64,000 nucleotides of DNA from Agrobacterium larrymoorei (GTDB lineage Bacteria > Pseudomonadota > Alphaproteobacteria > Rhizobiales > Rhizobiaceae). The stretch spans positions 498,501 to 562,500 of the forward strand of contig NZ_JAUTBL010000002.1 of assembly GCF_030819275.1 (NCBI RefSeq), given 5' to 3'. This document shows, piece after piece, positions 18,416 to 28,514 of the stretch. Both the position numbers and the translations under genes were made by a program. Numbering within the stretch: the first letter of the stretch is position 1; each line of letters starts with the position of its first letter. The notes under the pieces are model-generated. The model did no database searches and was not told the DNA's origin. It worked only from the letters and a program-made list of their open reading frames with translations.

Positions 18416-19438
18416 CTATCGAGGTGCAGCGCCGGTCGAGGCGCGCACAACCAGTTCCGCCTTCCAAAGCTCGTGGAAAGGCTCGTTTCGCCCCGTCTTG
18501 ATCTGGGCGATCAGCCGTTCGGCGACACGCATGCCTGCGGCTCTGAGCGAAGACCGTGTGGTGGTCAATGGCACGGAAAAATTGACCGGCTTCAGGAGAG
18601 GCAGGACGTCGTCATGGGCGATGAGGGAAATATCCCGCCCGGGACGCAGGCCCCGCTGGTTGAGCGAGCGGATGGCACCGAGCGCCAGTGCCGTGGAGGC
18701 ACAGAGAACGGCGGTGGGCTGTTGCGGCTGGTCTAGAAGGCGTTCCATCATCAGGAAGCCGGCCTCGTCCGTCATCACGCTGTGGCTGACCTTGTCGGGA
18801 TCAAGCGAATGGCCATGAACCGCCAATGCGGCTTCGACACCGCGATAGCGCCGGAACGTAAAGTCATAACCCTCCGGCCCATTGATCAGCGCGATGTCCT
18901 TATGGCCAAGTTGGAGCAGCAGTGATGCCGCATCATGGAAGGCGCCCTCGTTGTCGACGTCGAGATAAGGGTAATCCGGCTCTATCCCCCAGGACCTGCC
19001 ATGCACCATGAAGGGGATCGACAGGCTTTTCATCATCGCGATCCGTCGGTCATTCTTCTTCATATAGGCGAGATAGATCCCGTCGACAGTGCCATTGGCC
19101 GCAAGGTCCTTCAGCGCTTCATCCTCATCGCGCGGATCGGTCGGCATGATGACGAGGTGAAATCCGTTTTTGGCCGAGACTTCCCCAAGCCCGTTGAGGA
19201 ACTCCCCGAAGTGAACGTCGGATTGATGTTCTGCACCCGTGGGCATGACAAGGCCGATGGAGCCAACCTTGCCGGTCGCCAGTCGTTGCGCTGCTGCGTT
19301 GGGTCGATATCCGTTTTGCCGCGCCGCCTCGATGATCTTCCGGCGTGTCTCGGCATTGACTTCGGGATAGCCATTCAGGGCGCGGCTGATCGTCGTCTGG
19401 GAGATGCCAAGCAACTGCGATAATTGTTTCAGATTCAT
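18416..19438 (-). CDS. aglR: LacI-family regulator of the alpha-glucoside operon
   Basis: 340 residues from ATG 19438 (GAGGGAGG upstream); the frame continues upstream but the LacI helix-turn-helix begins MNLKQLSQLLGISQTTISRA, fixing the start. Residues 1-25 are the DNA-binding helix-turn-helix with ALNGYPEVNAETR hinge region, the rest a periplasmic-binding-protein-like effector domain ending in a typical AERLIAQIKTG segment. It is divergent from aglE, and two near-identical CG-centred operator-like palindromes lie between them, which suggests repression of agl and possibly of itself, relieved by an alpha-glucoside. Inducer identity is inferred from context. Confidence 0.9.
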   Translation of the reverse strand: MNLKQLSQLLGISQTTISRALNGYPEVNAETRRKIIEAARQNGYRPNAAAQRLATGKVGSIGLVMPTGAEHQSDVHFGEFLNGLGEVSAKNGFHLVIMPTDPRDEDEALKDLAANGTVDGIYLAYMKKNDRRIAMMKSLSIPFMVHGRSWGIEPDYPYLDVDNEGAFHDAASLLLQLGHKDIALINGPEGYDFTFRRYRGVEAALAVHGHSLDPDKVSHSVMTDEAGFLMMERLLDQPQQPTAVLCASTALALGAIRSLNQRGLRPGRDISLIAHDDVLPLLKPVNFSVPLTTTRSSLRAAGMRVAERLIAQIKTGRNEPFHELWKAELVVRASTGAAPR

Positions 19439-19502
19439 GCCCAGCCTCCCTCTGCTGCTCAAGCCCGCGGACTTTGGAAAGAGACAGCTCCTCCACCGTC
19501 TC

Positions 19503-19515
19503 CAAACCGCTTTGA
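19503..19515. promoter_or_regulatory. candidate AglR operator 1
   Basis: CAAACCGCTTTGA, one base different from the perfect palindrome CAAAGCGCTTTGA at 19663-19675. The central CG with flanking A/T arms is the standard form of LacI-family operators. It is 65 bases upstream of the aglR start, placed for autoregulation. Confidence 0.6.
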
Positions 19516-19662
19516 AAGCTATCAAGTGTTTGGGCGCTATACAATTCAAAAAACTCTGCTGCAGCGCAAATACAGTCTCCCGCACAGCAAAACAGGACTA
19601 AATTTGGGATCATCATCAACCCTCTTGACTCTGACCAATTCTCAATGAGATGAATACGCAGC

Positions 19663-19675
19663 CAAAGCGCTTTGA
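19663..19675. promoter_or_regulatory. candidate AglR operator 2
   Basis: Perfect 12-base palindrome core CAAAGCGCTTTG, CG-centred, 44 bases before the aglE ATG. With the copy at 19503-19515 it gives a pair spaced 160 bases apart, suitable for looping repression by a LacI-type dimer or tetramer. Confidence 0.7.
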
Positions 19676-19718
19676 AAAGATACGCCGAAGCCGATTAATG
19701 TGATGGGAGGTAGATCAC

Positions 19719-21080
19719 ATGAGAAAGATATTTTTGACGACAGTTGCCATAGCCACGCTTCTGTCGGGAGCATCCTTTGCCGCCGAACTCAAATTCAAGC
19801 CGGGTGAAGACAGCAAATTCAACTGGAAGAGCTACGAAGACTTCAAGGCTGCAAATGCCAGCCTGAAGGGCGAGACGCTGACGATCTTCGGACCATGGCG
19901 TGGCGAGGACGAAGCGCTGTTCCAGTCCGTCCTGGCCTATTTTGCCGATGCAACCGGCGTCAATGTCCGTTACTCGTCGTCTGAAAATTACGAGCAGCAG
20001 ATCGTCATCGATACGCAGGCAGGGTCTCCGCCCAACATTGCGATCCTGCCGCAGCCTGGCCTTCTGGCTGACTTGGCCGCCAAGGGGCTTCTTGCTCCGC
20101 TCGGCGACGAGACGGCAAACTGGGTGAAGGAAAATTACGGCGCAGGCCAGTCCTGGGTAGATCTTGGCATGTACAAGAACAAGGACGGCAACAAGGCCTA
20201 TTTCGCCTTCCCGTTCAAGGCCGACGTCAAGTCGCTGGTCTGGTACGTTCCTGAGAACTTCGAGGAAGCCGGTTACAAGGTGCCGGAAACCATGGAAGAT
20301 CTGGTCAAGCTCAGCGATCAGATCGTTGCCGATGGCGGTACCCCATGGTGCATCGGTCTCGGCTCCGGTGGCGCAACCGGCTGGCCGGCAACGGACTGGG
20401 TTGAAGACTTCATGCTGCGCACGCAGCCGCTCGATGTCTACCAGAAGTGGACGACGAATGAGGTGAAGTTCAACGATCCGCGTGTCGTGGCCGCCATCGA
20501 GGAATTCGGCAAGTTCGCCAAGAACGACAAATATGTCTCGGGCGGTGTTGCCGCTGTCGCCTCGACCGACTTCCGTGACAGCCCGAAGGGCCTCTTCGAC
20601 ATTCCGCCGAAGTGCTATCTGCACCGTCAGGCTTCCTTCATCCCATCCTTCTTCCCTGAGGGAACGAAGGTCGGAACGGATGTCGACTTCTTCTACATGC
20701 CGACTTTCGCCTCCAAGGCCGATCTCGGCAAGCCTGTTCTGGGTGCTGGAACGCTGTTCACCATCACCAAGGATTCCAAGGCGGCTCGCGCCCTCGTGGA
20801 GTTCCTGAAGACGCCGATCGCCCATGAAGTCTGGATGGCGCAGTCTGGCTTCCTCACGCCGTTCAAGGGCGTCAACAAGGATGCCTATGCCAATGATCAG
20901 GTGAAGCGTCAGGGCGAGATTCTGACGACGGCCACCACCTTTGGCTTCGACGGCTCCGACCTCATGCCCGGCAAGATCGGTGCTGGCGCGTTCTGGACCG
21001 GTATGGTCGATTTCGTCGGTGGCAAGTCTGCCGAACAGGTCGCCAACGATATCCAGAAGGCCTGGGACGGCCTGAAGTAA
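19719..21080 (+). CDS. aglE: alpha-glucoside ABC transporter, substrate-binding protein AglE
   Basis: Periplasmic binding protein of 453 residues for alpha-glucosides (sucrose, maltose, trehalose-type sugars in the characterised rhizobial system). The signal peptide is residues 1-21 (ending SFAAE). The family-1 solute-binding core includes LTIFGPWRGEDEALFQSVL and a tryptophan-rich GLGSGGATGWPATDW segment that would line the sugar cleft. GGGAGG precedes the ATG. It is the first gene of aglEFGAK and is separated from aglF by a strong hairpin. Confidence 0.94.
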   Translation: MRKIFLTTVAIATLLSGASFAAELKFKPGEDSKFNWKSYEDFKAANASLKGETLTIFGPWRGEDEALFQSVLAYFADATGVNVRYSSSENYEQQIVIDTQAGSPPNIAILPQPGLLADLAAKGLLAPLGDETANWVKENYGAGQSWVDLGMYKNKDGNKAYFAFPFKADVKSLVWYVPENFEEAGYKVPETMEDLVKLSDQIVADGGTPWCIGLGSGGATGWPATDWVEDFMLRTQPLDVYQKWTTNEVKFNDPRVVAAIEEFGKFAKNDKYVSGGVAAVASTDFRDSPKGLFDIPPKCYLHRQASFIPSFFPEGTKVGTDVDFFYMPTFASKADLGKPVLGAGTLFTITKDSKAARALVEFLKTPIAHEVWMAQSGFLTPFKGVNKDAYANDQVKRQGEILTTATTFGFDGSDLMPGKIGAGAFWTGMVDFVGGKSAEQVANDIQKAWDGLK

Positions 21081-21090
21081 GCCTCAGATT

Positions 21091-21118
21091 CAGCCCGGCA
21101 GTTATCGCTGCCGGGCTG
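21091..21118 (+). terminator. intercistronic hairpin between aglE and aglF
   Basis: Perfect 11-base stem CAGCCCGGCAG (21091-21101) / CTGCCGGGCTG (21108-21118) with a six-base loop, ten bases after the aglE stop and followed by only TT. Such hairpins commonly stabilise the upstream binding-protein mRNA and cut read-through, giving more binding protein than permease. Confidence 0.8.
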
Positions 21119-21177
21119 TTATGACGAAAACGGCACGGACACACGGGCTGAATACAAGTAAGATCGGGGAGGGAATG

Positions 21178-22191
21178 ATGATTACGCAGATCGTATCCGC
21201 GCTGGGCGTCGTTATCGTCGGAGTCTTTGCCTGCGCAGCCTATTACTGGCTGTCGGACAAAGCATTGCAGTTTATCTTTCCGGTGAAAGACGGCGACGTC
21301 ATTCACGCCTCGCGCAACCTCAATAGACGCGCTGCCATTCGTCCCTGGCTCTTTGTCGGTCCGGCCTTGCTGCTGCTTGCCGTCTATCTCGTCTACCCGG
21401 TCGTTGCGACGTTTATCCTATCCTTTTACGATCGGACGGGTACCAATTACGTCGGCTCTGCCAATTATGTCTGGGCCTTTTACGACGCCGGTTTCCGCCA
21501 GTCGATCTTCAACAACATTCTCTGGCTCGCTGTCGTACCGGCCGCATGCACCTTTTTGGGTCTCGTCATCGCCGTCATGACCGACCGCATCTGGTGGGGC
21601 AACGTCGCCAAATCCATCGTCTTCATGCCGATGGCGATCTCCTTCGTCGGCGCGTCCGTGATCTGGAAGTTCATCTACGAATATCGCGGCGAGGGCCAGA
21701 CGCAGATCGGCCTCCTAAACGCGCTGGTGGAATTCTTCGGCGGGAATCCGCAGGTGTGGATTTCCATGCCTTTCTGGAACAACTTCTTCCTGATGGTCAT
21801 CCTGATCTGGATCCAGACCGGCTTTGCCATGGTCATTCTGTCAGCGGCGCTTCGCGGCATCCCGGAGGAAACCATTGAGGCGGCCGTGATCGATGGCGCC
21901 AATGGCTGGCAGATTTTCTGGAAGATCATGGTGCCGCAGATCTGGGGAACGATCGCGGTCGTCTGGACCACCATCACCATTCTCGTCCTCAAGGTCTTCG
22001 ACATCGTCCTGACCATGACCAACGGTCAGTGGAACACCATGGTTCTTGCCAATCTCATGTTCGATTGGATGTTCCGTGGCGGTGGCGACAGCGGGAGAAG
22101 CGCGGTTATCGCGCTCGTCATCATGGCAGCCGTCACGCCGATCATGATCTGGAACATTCGCCAGGCGAACCGCGAGATGGAGGGCCGCTGA
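21178..22191 (+). CDS. aglF: alpha-glucoside ABC transporter permease AglF
   Basis: 337 residues from ATG 21178, five bases after GGGAGG (an ATG at 21175 is too close and the upstream GC-rich part has no ribosome site). MalF-type permease with about seven membrane segments; the EAA loop that contacts the ATPase reads EAAVIDGANGWQIFWKIMVP. An N-terminal membrane helix precedes the core. The stop is followed one base later by aglG. Confidence 0.94.
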   Translation: MITQIVSALGVVIVGVFACAAYYWLSDKALQFIFPVKDGDVIHASRNLNRRAAIRPWLFVGPALLLLAVYLVYPVVATFILSFYDRTGTNYVGSANYVWAFYDAGFRQSIFNNILWLAVVPAACTFLGLVIAVMTDRIWWGNVAKSIVFMPMAISFVGASVIWKFIYEYRGEGQTQIGLLNALVEFFGGNPQVWISMPFWNNFFLMVILIWIQTGFAMVILSAALRGIPEETIEAAVIDGANGWQIFWKIMVPQIWGTIAVVWTTITILVLKVFDIVLTMTNGQWNTMVLANLMFDWMFRGGGDSGRSAVIALVIMAAVTPIMIWNIRQANREMEGR

Positions 22192-22192
22192 T

Positions 22193-23353
22193 ATGACCAT
22201 CACAACGCGTCTGCGCCGTATCGGCCTCCCACGTCTTATCGTTCACGCCAGCGTTCTTTTCATCGCCCTGCTGTGGCTTTTGCCGACGCTCGGCATTCTC
22301 GTCAGCTCGCTGCGGGACAAGGACCAGATCGTCGTTTCCGGCTGGTGGACGGCCTTCTCCAGCTCCAACCAGACGCAGGCGCTGCGCCTTGGCGATCCAT
22401 CGACACAGACCCAGCAGGGCGATCGCTTCGTCATTGCCGGCAACGTCTTCGGTGAAGGCAAGAGCGGCCATGTCTCGGCCTTCGGCGTGCGCGTTCAGGA
22501 ACCGGCAGCCTTCAAGTCCGGTACGTCTGCCGATCTCGGTGATGGCGAAACGCTTCAGCTCAACGAGGACGGCAGCTATCAATACAGCAAGAATGCCAGC
22601 TTCGAAGGATCGCGCGCAAAACGCGTCTATGTCGTGGTTTCTACCCCGCCGATCTTCACGCTCGACAACTATCGCACCGTCCTCCTCTCCGAAGGCATCG
22701 GCCAGTCCTTCGTCAATTCTCTGACGGTCGCCATTCCTGCAACCATCATCCCGATCCTGATTGCTGCATTTGCGGCTTACGCTCTGTCATGGATGCGCTT
22801 CAGAGGTCGGTCCTTGATGATAGCACTGGTCGTCGGTCTGATCGTCGTGCCGTTGCAGATGTCGCTCATTCCGCTGCTTCAACTCTATAACTCCATCGGC
22901 AACATCTTCGGCATACCGTCCAAGACCTATGCCGGCATCTGGCTGGCACATACCGCCTTCGGTCTGCCGCTCGCCATCTATCTGCTGCGCAACTATATCT
23001 CCGGTCTGCCGAAGGAAATCATCGAGAGTGCCCGCGTCGATGGCGCCAGCGATTTCGAAATCTTCGTCAAGATCGTGCTGCCACTTTCCTTCCCGGCGCT
23101 TGCCTCCTTTGCCATCTTCCAGTTTCTCTGGACGTGGAACGACCTTCTCGTCGCCATGGTCTTCCTCGGCACGCAGAAGGATGAGCTGGTGCTGACCGGC
23201 GCGCTGAACGCGCTGCTCGGTTCGCGCGGCGGCAACTGGGAAATCCTCACCGCGTCGGCTTTTGTGACCATCATCGTGCCGCTCTGCGTCTTCTTTGCGC
23301 TCCAACGTTACCTTGTCCGCGGCCTCTTGGCTGGCTCCGTCAAGGGAGGCTGA
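22193..23353 (+). CDS. aglG: alpha-glucoside ABC transporter permease AglG
   Basis: 386 residues, MalG-type permease with the EAA loop ESARVDGASDFEIFVKIVLP near residue 280. Between the first and second membrane segments (about residues 40-150) sits an extra hydrophilic, beta-rich periplasmic domain, which makes it longer than ordinary MalG (about 280-300). The same architecture is known in agl-type permeases. The start lies one base after the aglF stop, so the two are coupled. Confidence 0.94.
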   Translation: MTITTRLRRIGLPRLIVHASVLFIALLWLLPTLGILVSSLRDKDQIVVSGWWTAFSSSNQTQALRLGDPSTQTQQGDRFVIAGNVFGEGKSGHVSAFGVRVQEPAAFKSGTSADLGDGETLQLNEDGSYQYSKNASFEGSRAKRVYVVVSTPPIFTLDNYRTVLLSEGIGQSFVNSLTVAIPATIIPILIAAFAAYALSWMRFRGRSLMIALVVGLIVVPLQMSLIPLLQLYNSIGNIFGIPSKTYAGIWLAHTAFGLPLAIYLLRNYISGLPKEIIESARVDGASDFEIFVKIVLPLSFPALASFAIFQFLWTWNDLLVAMVFLGTQKDELVLTGALNALLGSRGGNWEILTASAFVTIIVPLCVFFALQRYLVRGLLAGSVKGG

Positions 23354-23361
23354 TCGAACCC

Positions 23362-25047
23362 ATGAATGCTTTCAATCAACAGGACACGACCATGACCGCG
23401 ACCGTTTCTTCCGCCCTGACTCCCGACAAGGATTGGTGGCGCGGCGCTGTGATCTACCAGATCTATCCGCGCTCCTATCAGGACTCCAACGGCGATGGCA
23501 TTGGCGATCTGAAGGGCATCACCTCCAGGCTCGAGCACATCGCCAACCTCGGCGCGGATGCGATCTGGATTTCGCCCTTCTTCACCTCGCCCATGAGGGA
23601 CTTCGGCTACGACGTCTCCAACTATGTCGATGTCGATCCGATGTTCGGCACGCTTGCGGATTTCGATGGCCTGATCACCGAGGCCCATCGTCTCGGCATC
23701 CGTGTGATGATCGATCTCGTCCTTTCGCACACCTCCGACCAGCATCCCTGGTTCGTCGAAAGCCGCTCCAGCCGCAGCAATCCGCGCGCCGACTGGTATG
23801 TGTGGAGCGACAGCAAGCCGGATGGCACGCCGCCCAACAACTGGCTGTCGATCTTCGGCGGCTCCGGCTGGCAGTGGGACCCCACCCGCATGCAATACTA
23901 CATGCACAACTTCCTGACGTCGCAGCCGGACCTCAACCTGCATAATCCGGACGTTCAGGAAGAGTTGCTGAACATCACCCGTTTCTGGCTGAAGCGCGGC
24001 GTCGATGGTTTCCGTCTCGATACGATCAATTTCTACTTCCACGACAAGGAACTGCGCGACAACCCGGCACTTGCGCCAGAACGCCGCAATGCTTCGACCG
24101 CACCTGCCGTGAACCCGTATAATTTCCAGGAACATATCTACGACAAGAACCGCCCGGAAAACCTGGAATTCCTCAAGCGCTTCCGCGCCGTTCTTGACGA
24201 GTTCCCGGATATCGCAGCCGTTGGTGAAGTTGGCGACAGCCAGCGTGGCCTGGAGATCGTCGGTGAATATACGTCCGGCGATGACAAGATGCAGATGTGC
24301 TACGCCTTCGAATTCCTGGCGCCGGATGCGCTGACTCCCGCCCGCGTAGCGGAAGTTCAGGCAGCCTTTGCCAAGGCCGCACCAGAAGGCTGGGCCTGCT
24401 GGGCCTTCTCCAACCACGACGTGGTGCGCCATGTCAGCCGGTGGGGTGAGGCGGTTGAAGACAAGGATGCTTTGGCCAAGGTGCTGTCGGCACTGCTCAT
24501 GACGCAGCGCGGCTCAGTCTGCATCTATGAGGGCGAAGAGCTTGGCTTGACGGAAGCCGACATCGCCTTTGAGGATTTGCAGGACCCCTACGGCATTCAG
24601 TTCTGGCCGGAATTCAAAGGACGCGACGGATGCCGCACGCCGATGGTCTGGGATGCCGGTCACGCACAGGCGGGCTTCTCCACCTCGGATAAGACATGGC
24701 TTCCCATTCCGACGGAACACAAGATGCGCGCAGTCAGCGCCCAGCAGGGCAACGAGGGATCCGTTCTTGAGCATTACCGCCGCTTCCTGGCGTTCCGCAG
24801 GCAGCATCCGGCTTTCGCCAAGGGCAAGATCGAGTTTCAGGACGCGGATGCGACTGTCTCGAGCTACACCCGAACGCTGGGCAACGAGACAGTGCTCTGC
24901 CTCTTCAACCTCTCCGCAGTCCCGGCAACGGCAAGACTGCCGGAGGGCGATTGGGAGGTGCTGGAAGGTCACGGCTTTTCGGCTGAACTGAATGGCACAA
25001 CCGTAGAACTTCCGGCATGGGGCGCGTTTTTCGCCCGCCACGCGTAA
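23362..25047 (+). CDS. aglA: alpha-glucosidase AglA (GH13)
   Basis: Cytoplasmic GH13 hydrolase of 561 residues splitting imported alpha-glucosides to glucose; no signal peptide. Family motifs are in order: YQIYPRSYQDSNGDGIGDL (about 32-50), then catalytic Asp220 in GFRLDTINF, acid/base Glu289 in AAVGEVGD and transition-state Asp353 in FSNHDVVRH. ATG 23362 is used because GGAGG precedes it at about 13 bases; ATG 23392 is an alternative. It lies eight bases after aglG. Confidence 0.95.
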   Translation: MNAFNQQDTTMTATVSSALTPDKDWWRGAVIYQIYPRSYQDSNGDGIGDLKGITSRLEHIANLGADAIWISPFFTSPMRDFGYDVSNYVDVDPMFGTLADFDGLITEAHRLGIRVMIDLVLSHTSDQHPWFVESRSSRSNPRADWYVWSDSKPDGTPPNNWLSIFGGSGWQWDPTRMQYYMHNFLTSQPDLNLHNPDVQEELLNITRFWLKRGVDGFRLDTINFYFHDKELRDNPALAPERRNASTAPAVNPYNFQEHIYDKNRPENLEFLKRFRAVLDEFPDIAAVGEVGDSQRGLEIVGEYTSGDDKMQMCYAFEFLAPDALTPARVAEVQAAFAKAAPEGWACWAFSNHDVVRHVSRWGEAVEDKDALAKVLSALLMTQRGSVCIYEGEELGLTEADIAFEDLQDPYGIQFWPEFKGRDGCRTPMVWDAGHAQAGFSTSDKTWLPIPTEHKMRAVSAQQGNEGSVLEHYRRFLAFRRQHPAFAKGKIEFQDADATVSSYTRTLGNETVLCLFNLSAVPATARLPEGDWEVLEGHGFSAELNGTTVELPAWGAFFARHA

Positions 25048-25068
25048 CACGATAGGGAGGAGCACCGC

Positions 25069-26157
<1,089 letters not shown>

Positions 26158-26167
26158 GTTCACCGAT

Positions 26168-26202
26168 GAAACGGCTTGTTCAGCATGGTAACAAGCCGTT
26201 TC
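26168..26202 (+). terminator. agl operon terminator
   Basis: Thirteen-base perfect stem GAAACGGCTTGTT (26168-26180) / AACAAGCCGTTTC (26190-26202), nine-base loop, eleven bases after the aglK stop. The T run is poor (TTTCGAT), so termination may be partial, but the stem is very strong. Confidence 0.75.
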
Positions 26203-26397
26203 GATACCGCCGAAGCCGCTTCTGGTTGAAAATTTTACGATTTCACAAAATTATATAGGTCATTGTTTTGTTGGGGATGCGCGTCGCCCGCTTCTCCTCA
26301 GGCGCCGCGTTGCTCTGTGCCAGATCGGGACAGCGTGAGAAAATCTTAAACTGTTCCGCTTAGTCTTTCTGTCAAAGACTTCAAAAGGAACGTCGCC

Positions 26398-26811
26398 GTG
26401 AATGTGCGGGCTGATCTCGATAAACCCACCTATTTGAGCAAGGAAGAATCTTTCATGTACGACCGCGAAGGTCGTTTCAAAATGGAAGATACGATGAATG
26501 CTGCCCGTATTGAATATACGGAGAAGGGGGTGATGAACATGGCGTCCCGCCGCTGTGACGTCATCAGGATTTCCCAGTCCGAAGCCATTCTGGCATTCAT
26601 CATCGATCAAAATCTGCCGAGCCAGTTCTACCTCGATATACCCGACGCCCGTATCACCAAGATCGGCTGTGTGCTGATCAAGACCCATCCCAACAAGACC
26701 GTCCAGGTGCGCTTTCTTCGCCTGTTGAACCAGAAGGAAATGGACCGGATCTTCGTTTTCAGCACGCATCCTGCGCATCGCAACAGAACACTCGATCTGC
26801 GCTCGTTCTGA
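26398..26811 (+). CDS. small conserved hypothetical, faint PilZ-like features
   Basis: 137 residues from GTG 26398 (AAAAGGA about eight bases upstream); ATG 26455 with AAGGAAG upstream is an equally possible start, giving a 118-residue protein beginning MYDREGRF. Central beta-strand pattern (residues about 50-105) with an RR-C-D-V-I-R-I-S stretch recalls small PilZ domains that bind cyclic di-GMP, but the RxxxR plus D-x-S-x-x-G signature is not clean, so this is a guess. No membrane segment. It stands alone, read in the same direction as agl but beyond its terminator. Confidence 0.75.
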   Translation: MNVRADLDKPTYLSKEESFMYDREGRFKMEDTMNAARIEYTEKGVMNMASRRCDVIRISQSEAILAFIIDQNLPSQFYLDIPDARITKIGCVLIKTHPNKTVQVRFLRLLNQKEMDRIFVFSTHPAHRNRTLDLRSF

Positions 26812-26856
26812 CGAACCTCCGAAGCGTTTCGATCGAACAACGGTGTGCTTTTGCGA

Positions 26857-28218
26857 TCAGGCCAGTCCTTCGAGAACAGTCTGTTTGAGCTTTACATTCT
26901 CCACTTCGGTGAAGGTAAGATCGTCACGGCCGAAATAGGATTTCTGGTTGGTGGCTGACCAGTCGTTACAGACGAGCTTGTAACGGTCCTTCGGGGCTGG
27001 AGTTTCCGGCATCGCATAAAGATAATCGCCGGTGCGTCTGGCGAGCGGAATGTCGCCATCCTGATTGCAGCGGCTCAGAATCTGTCTCAGTGCCTCGCCA
27101 TCGACTTCTGTGACCATCAACTTGCCCTCGAAGCGCAGGCATGCATTGAAGTCGTAGCGGCGTATATCGCCTTCCGGCAGACCGGCACCGAAAGAGGTGT
27201 GGCCGATGAAGCCGACATCCGCACCGGACTTGACCGCAATAAGCTCGGCCACGTGGCGACCTGCTTCGTCGACGGTCATGGCGTTCGGTATTTTGGCGAC
27301 GGTTTCCCGTTCCTCCGGTGTCAGATGCTGAGCGAGTGTCTTGTCGATCAGCGCGCCCAGCGCCGGGGAAGGTTTGGCGCTGCGATCGATCGCCACCGTC
27401 TCTATGGTTGCGGCTTGGCGCATGCCTGGGATGCTTGCAACTGCCATCGATGTGCCCCAAGAGCCGGTATGGACATAGCGGATGGCACCGGCTTCATGCA
27501 CGAAGTTCAGGTGGTCGTGGCCACCCACGATCAGCGTTCCGTCTGGTAGCAGAGGGAGTATATCGCGGTCCGCCACCACACCGGCATGGCTCATCACGAT
27601 GTTGATGGCATCCGGTTTCAGGATCTCTGGAAGGTTGGCCTTCGCCCATTCCACCGGCTGGGGAATGGTCAGCGCATCACGCGCCGCCTTCGGATAGGTA
27701 TTGATGGCATTGGTGGCGAGACCAACCACGACGACCTTTTGTCCGCCAATCTCGAATGTCTTGGTCGCGGGCGCGTAAGGAACACCGCTGCGTTTGTCGA
27801 TGATGTTGGAAAGAACGGTGATCCCAAGCCCTTGAGCGCGGCTGACGAAATGGGCAAGGTCGTTATCGATGTCCGGCTCGTGGTTGCCGATATTCACCAC
27901 TGTGGGTGCGAGTTTGGAAAGTGCGGTGAGGAAGCTCCACTCGATTTCACCCTGAGACCGCATCGCGACCGTATTGCCGCTTTCGAAGAGGTCGCCATTC
28001 AGGAGAATGATGTGCGGGCCTCTTTCGGCGGAAATGCGGGTTTCGATTTCTGCCAGAAGCTGCCCGAGACGCTCATAGGCGGAGTGCAGGTCCGAAATGA
28101 CGATGGCGTGGAGTGGGGTTTGCTGGTCGGCTTCTGCCGGTAAATGCAGCAATGGCAGCATGGCAGTTCCGGCCATGAGCTTCAGTAAATTACGGCGTGT
28201 GCGTGAGAAAATCATCAT
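26857..28218 (-). CDS. exported metallophosphatase, 5'-nucleotidase (UshA) family
   Basis: 453 residues. N-terminus SRTRRNLLKLMAG is a twin-arginine signal followed by a short hydrophobic stretch, so export by Tat is likely. Metal-binding motifs of calcineurin-like phosphoesterases occur in order: SDLH (about 42), LNGDLFESG (about 74), GNHEPD (about 112), MSHAG (about 209) and GGHDHLNF (about 231). The C-terminal half resembles the 5'-nucleotidase substrate domain. It would release phosphate from nucleotides or similar esters in the periplasm. Stands alone between the agl region and edd. Confidence 0.88.
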   Translation of the reverse strand: MMIFSRTRRNLLKLMAGTAMLPLLHLPAEADQQTPLHAIVISDLHSAYERLGQLLAEIETRISAERGPHIILLNGDLFESGNTVAMRSQGEIEWSFLTALSKLAPTVVNIGNHEPDIDNDLAHFVSRAQGLGITVLSNIIDKRSGVPYAPATKTFEIGGQKVVVVGLATNAINTYPKAARDALTIPQPVEWAKANLPEILKPDAINIVMSHAGVVADRDILPLLPDGTLIVGGHDHLNFVHEAGAIRYVHTGSWGTSMAVASIPGMRQAATIETVAIDRSAKPSPALGALIDKTLAQHLTPEERETVAKIPNAMTVDEAGRHVAELIAVKSGADVGFIGHTSFGAGLPEGDIRRYDFNACLRFEGKLMVTEVDGEALRQILSRCNQDGDIPLARRTGDYLYAMPETPAPKDRYKLVCNDWSATNQKSYFGRDDLTFTEVENVKLKQTVLEGLA

Positions 28219-28321
28219 ATTGGCCCCGTCACTTCAGACTATGCCACTCGCCCCCCGCGGCTGGCTGAACAGGCCCTATAGGGCGCTCATCACAGTCGCA
28301 TGACAGGAGCGGCGCTTGTCC

Positions 28322-28424
28322 ACAGCATCGGCCCGAAAATCGCACTCGATTTTCGGAAAGCACGATGCGCCTTGTCAAAAAGAGAAAGCGTCATTTGTGC
28401 GTCCACATAGAACGCACAGCGCTT
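28322..28424. repeat. dispersed two-part palindromic repeat, copy B
   Basis: Same element as 6330-6420. Outer arms GCATCG (28325-28330) / CGATGC (28363-28368) with inner CCGAAAATCG against CGATTTTCGG, followed by a second palindrome TGTGCGT (28396-28402) / ACGCACA (28412-28418) that is extended by AAGCG/CGCTT. Located in the 296-base non-coding stretch between the metallophosphatase and edd. Confidence 0.8.
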
Positions 28425-28470
28425 CAAGCAACAATAGGGAAGGAGGAGGGAGTGGATGTCAAGGCATGAT

Positions 28471-28495
28471 GCCAGAGCATCGTGGATGCTCTGGC
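28471..28495 (-). terminator. hairpin downstream of edd
   Basis: Perfect 11-base stem GCCAGAGCATC (28471-28481) / GATGCTCTGGC (28485-28495) with a three-base loop, 20 bases beyond the edd stop. No U tract follows on the minus strand, so this may be an mRNA-stabilising end and not a classic terminator. Confidence 0.5.
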
Positions 28496-28514
28496 TGGAC
28501 GACGATGGGACAGG

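Noticed and set aside
23308..24432. 374-codon minus-strand frame opposite aglG/aglA
   Set aside because: Antisense shadow; the plus strand has intact GH13 catalytic residues.
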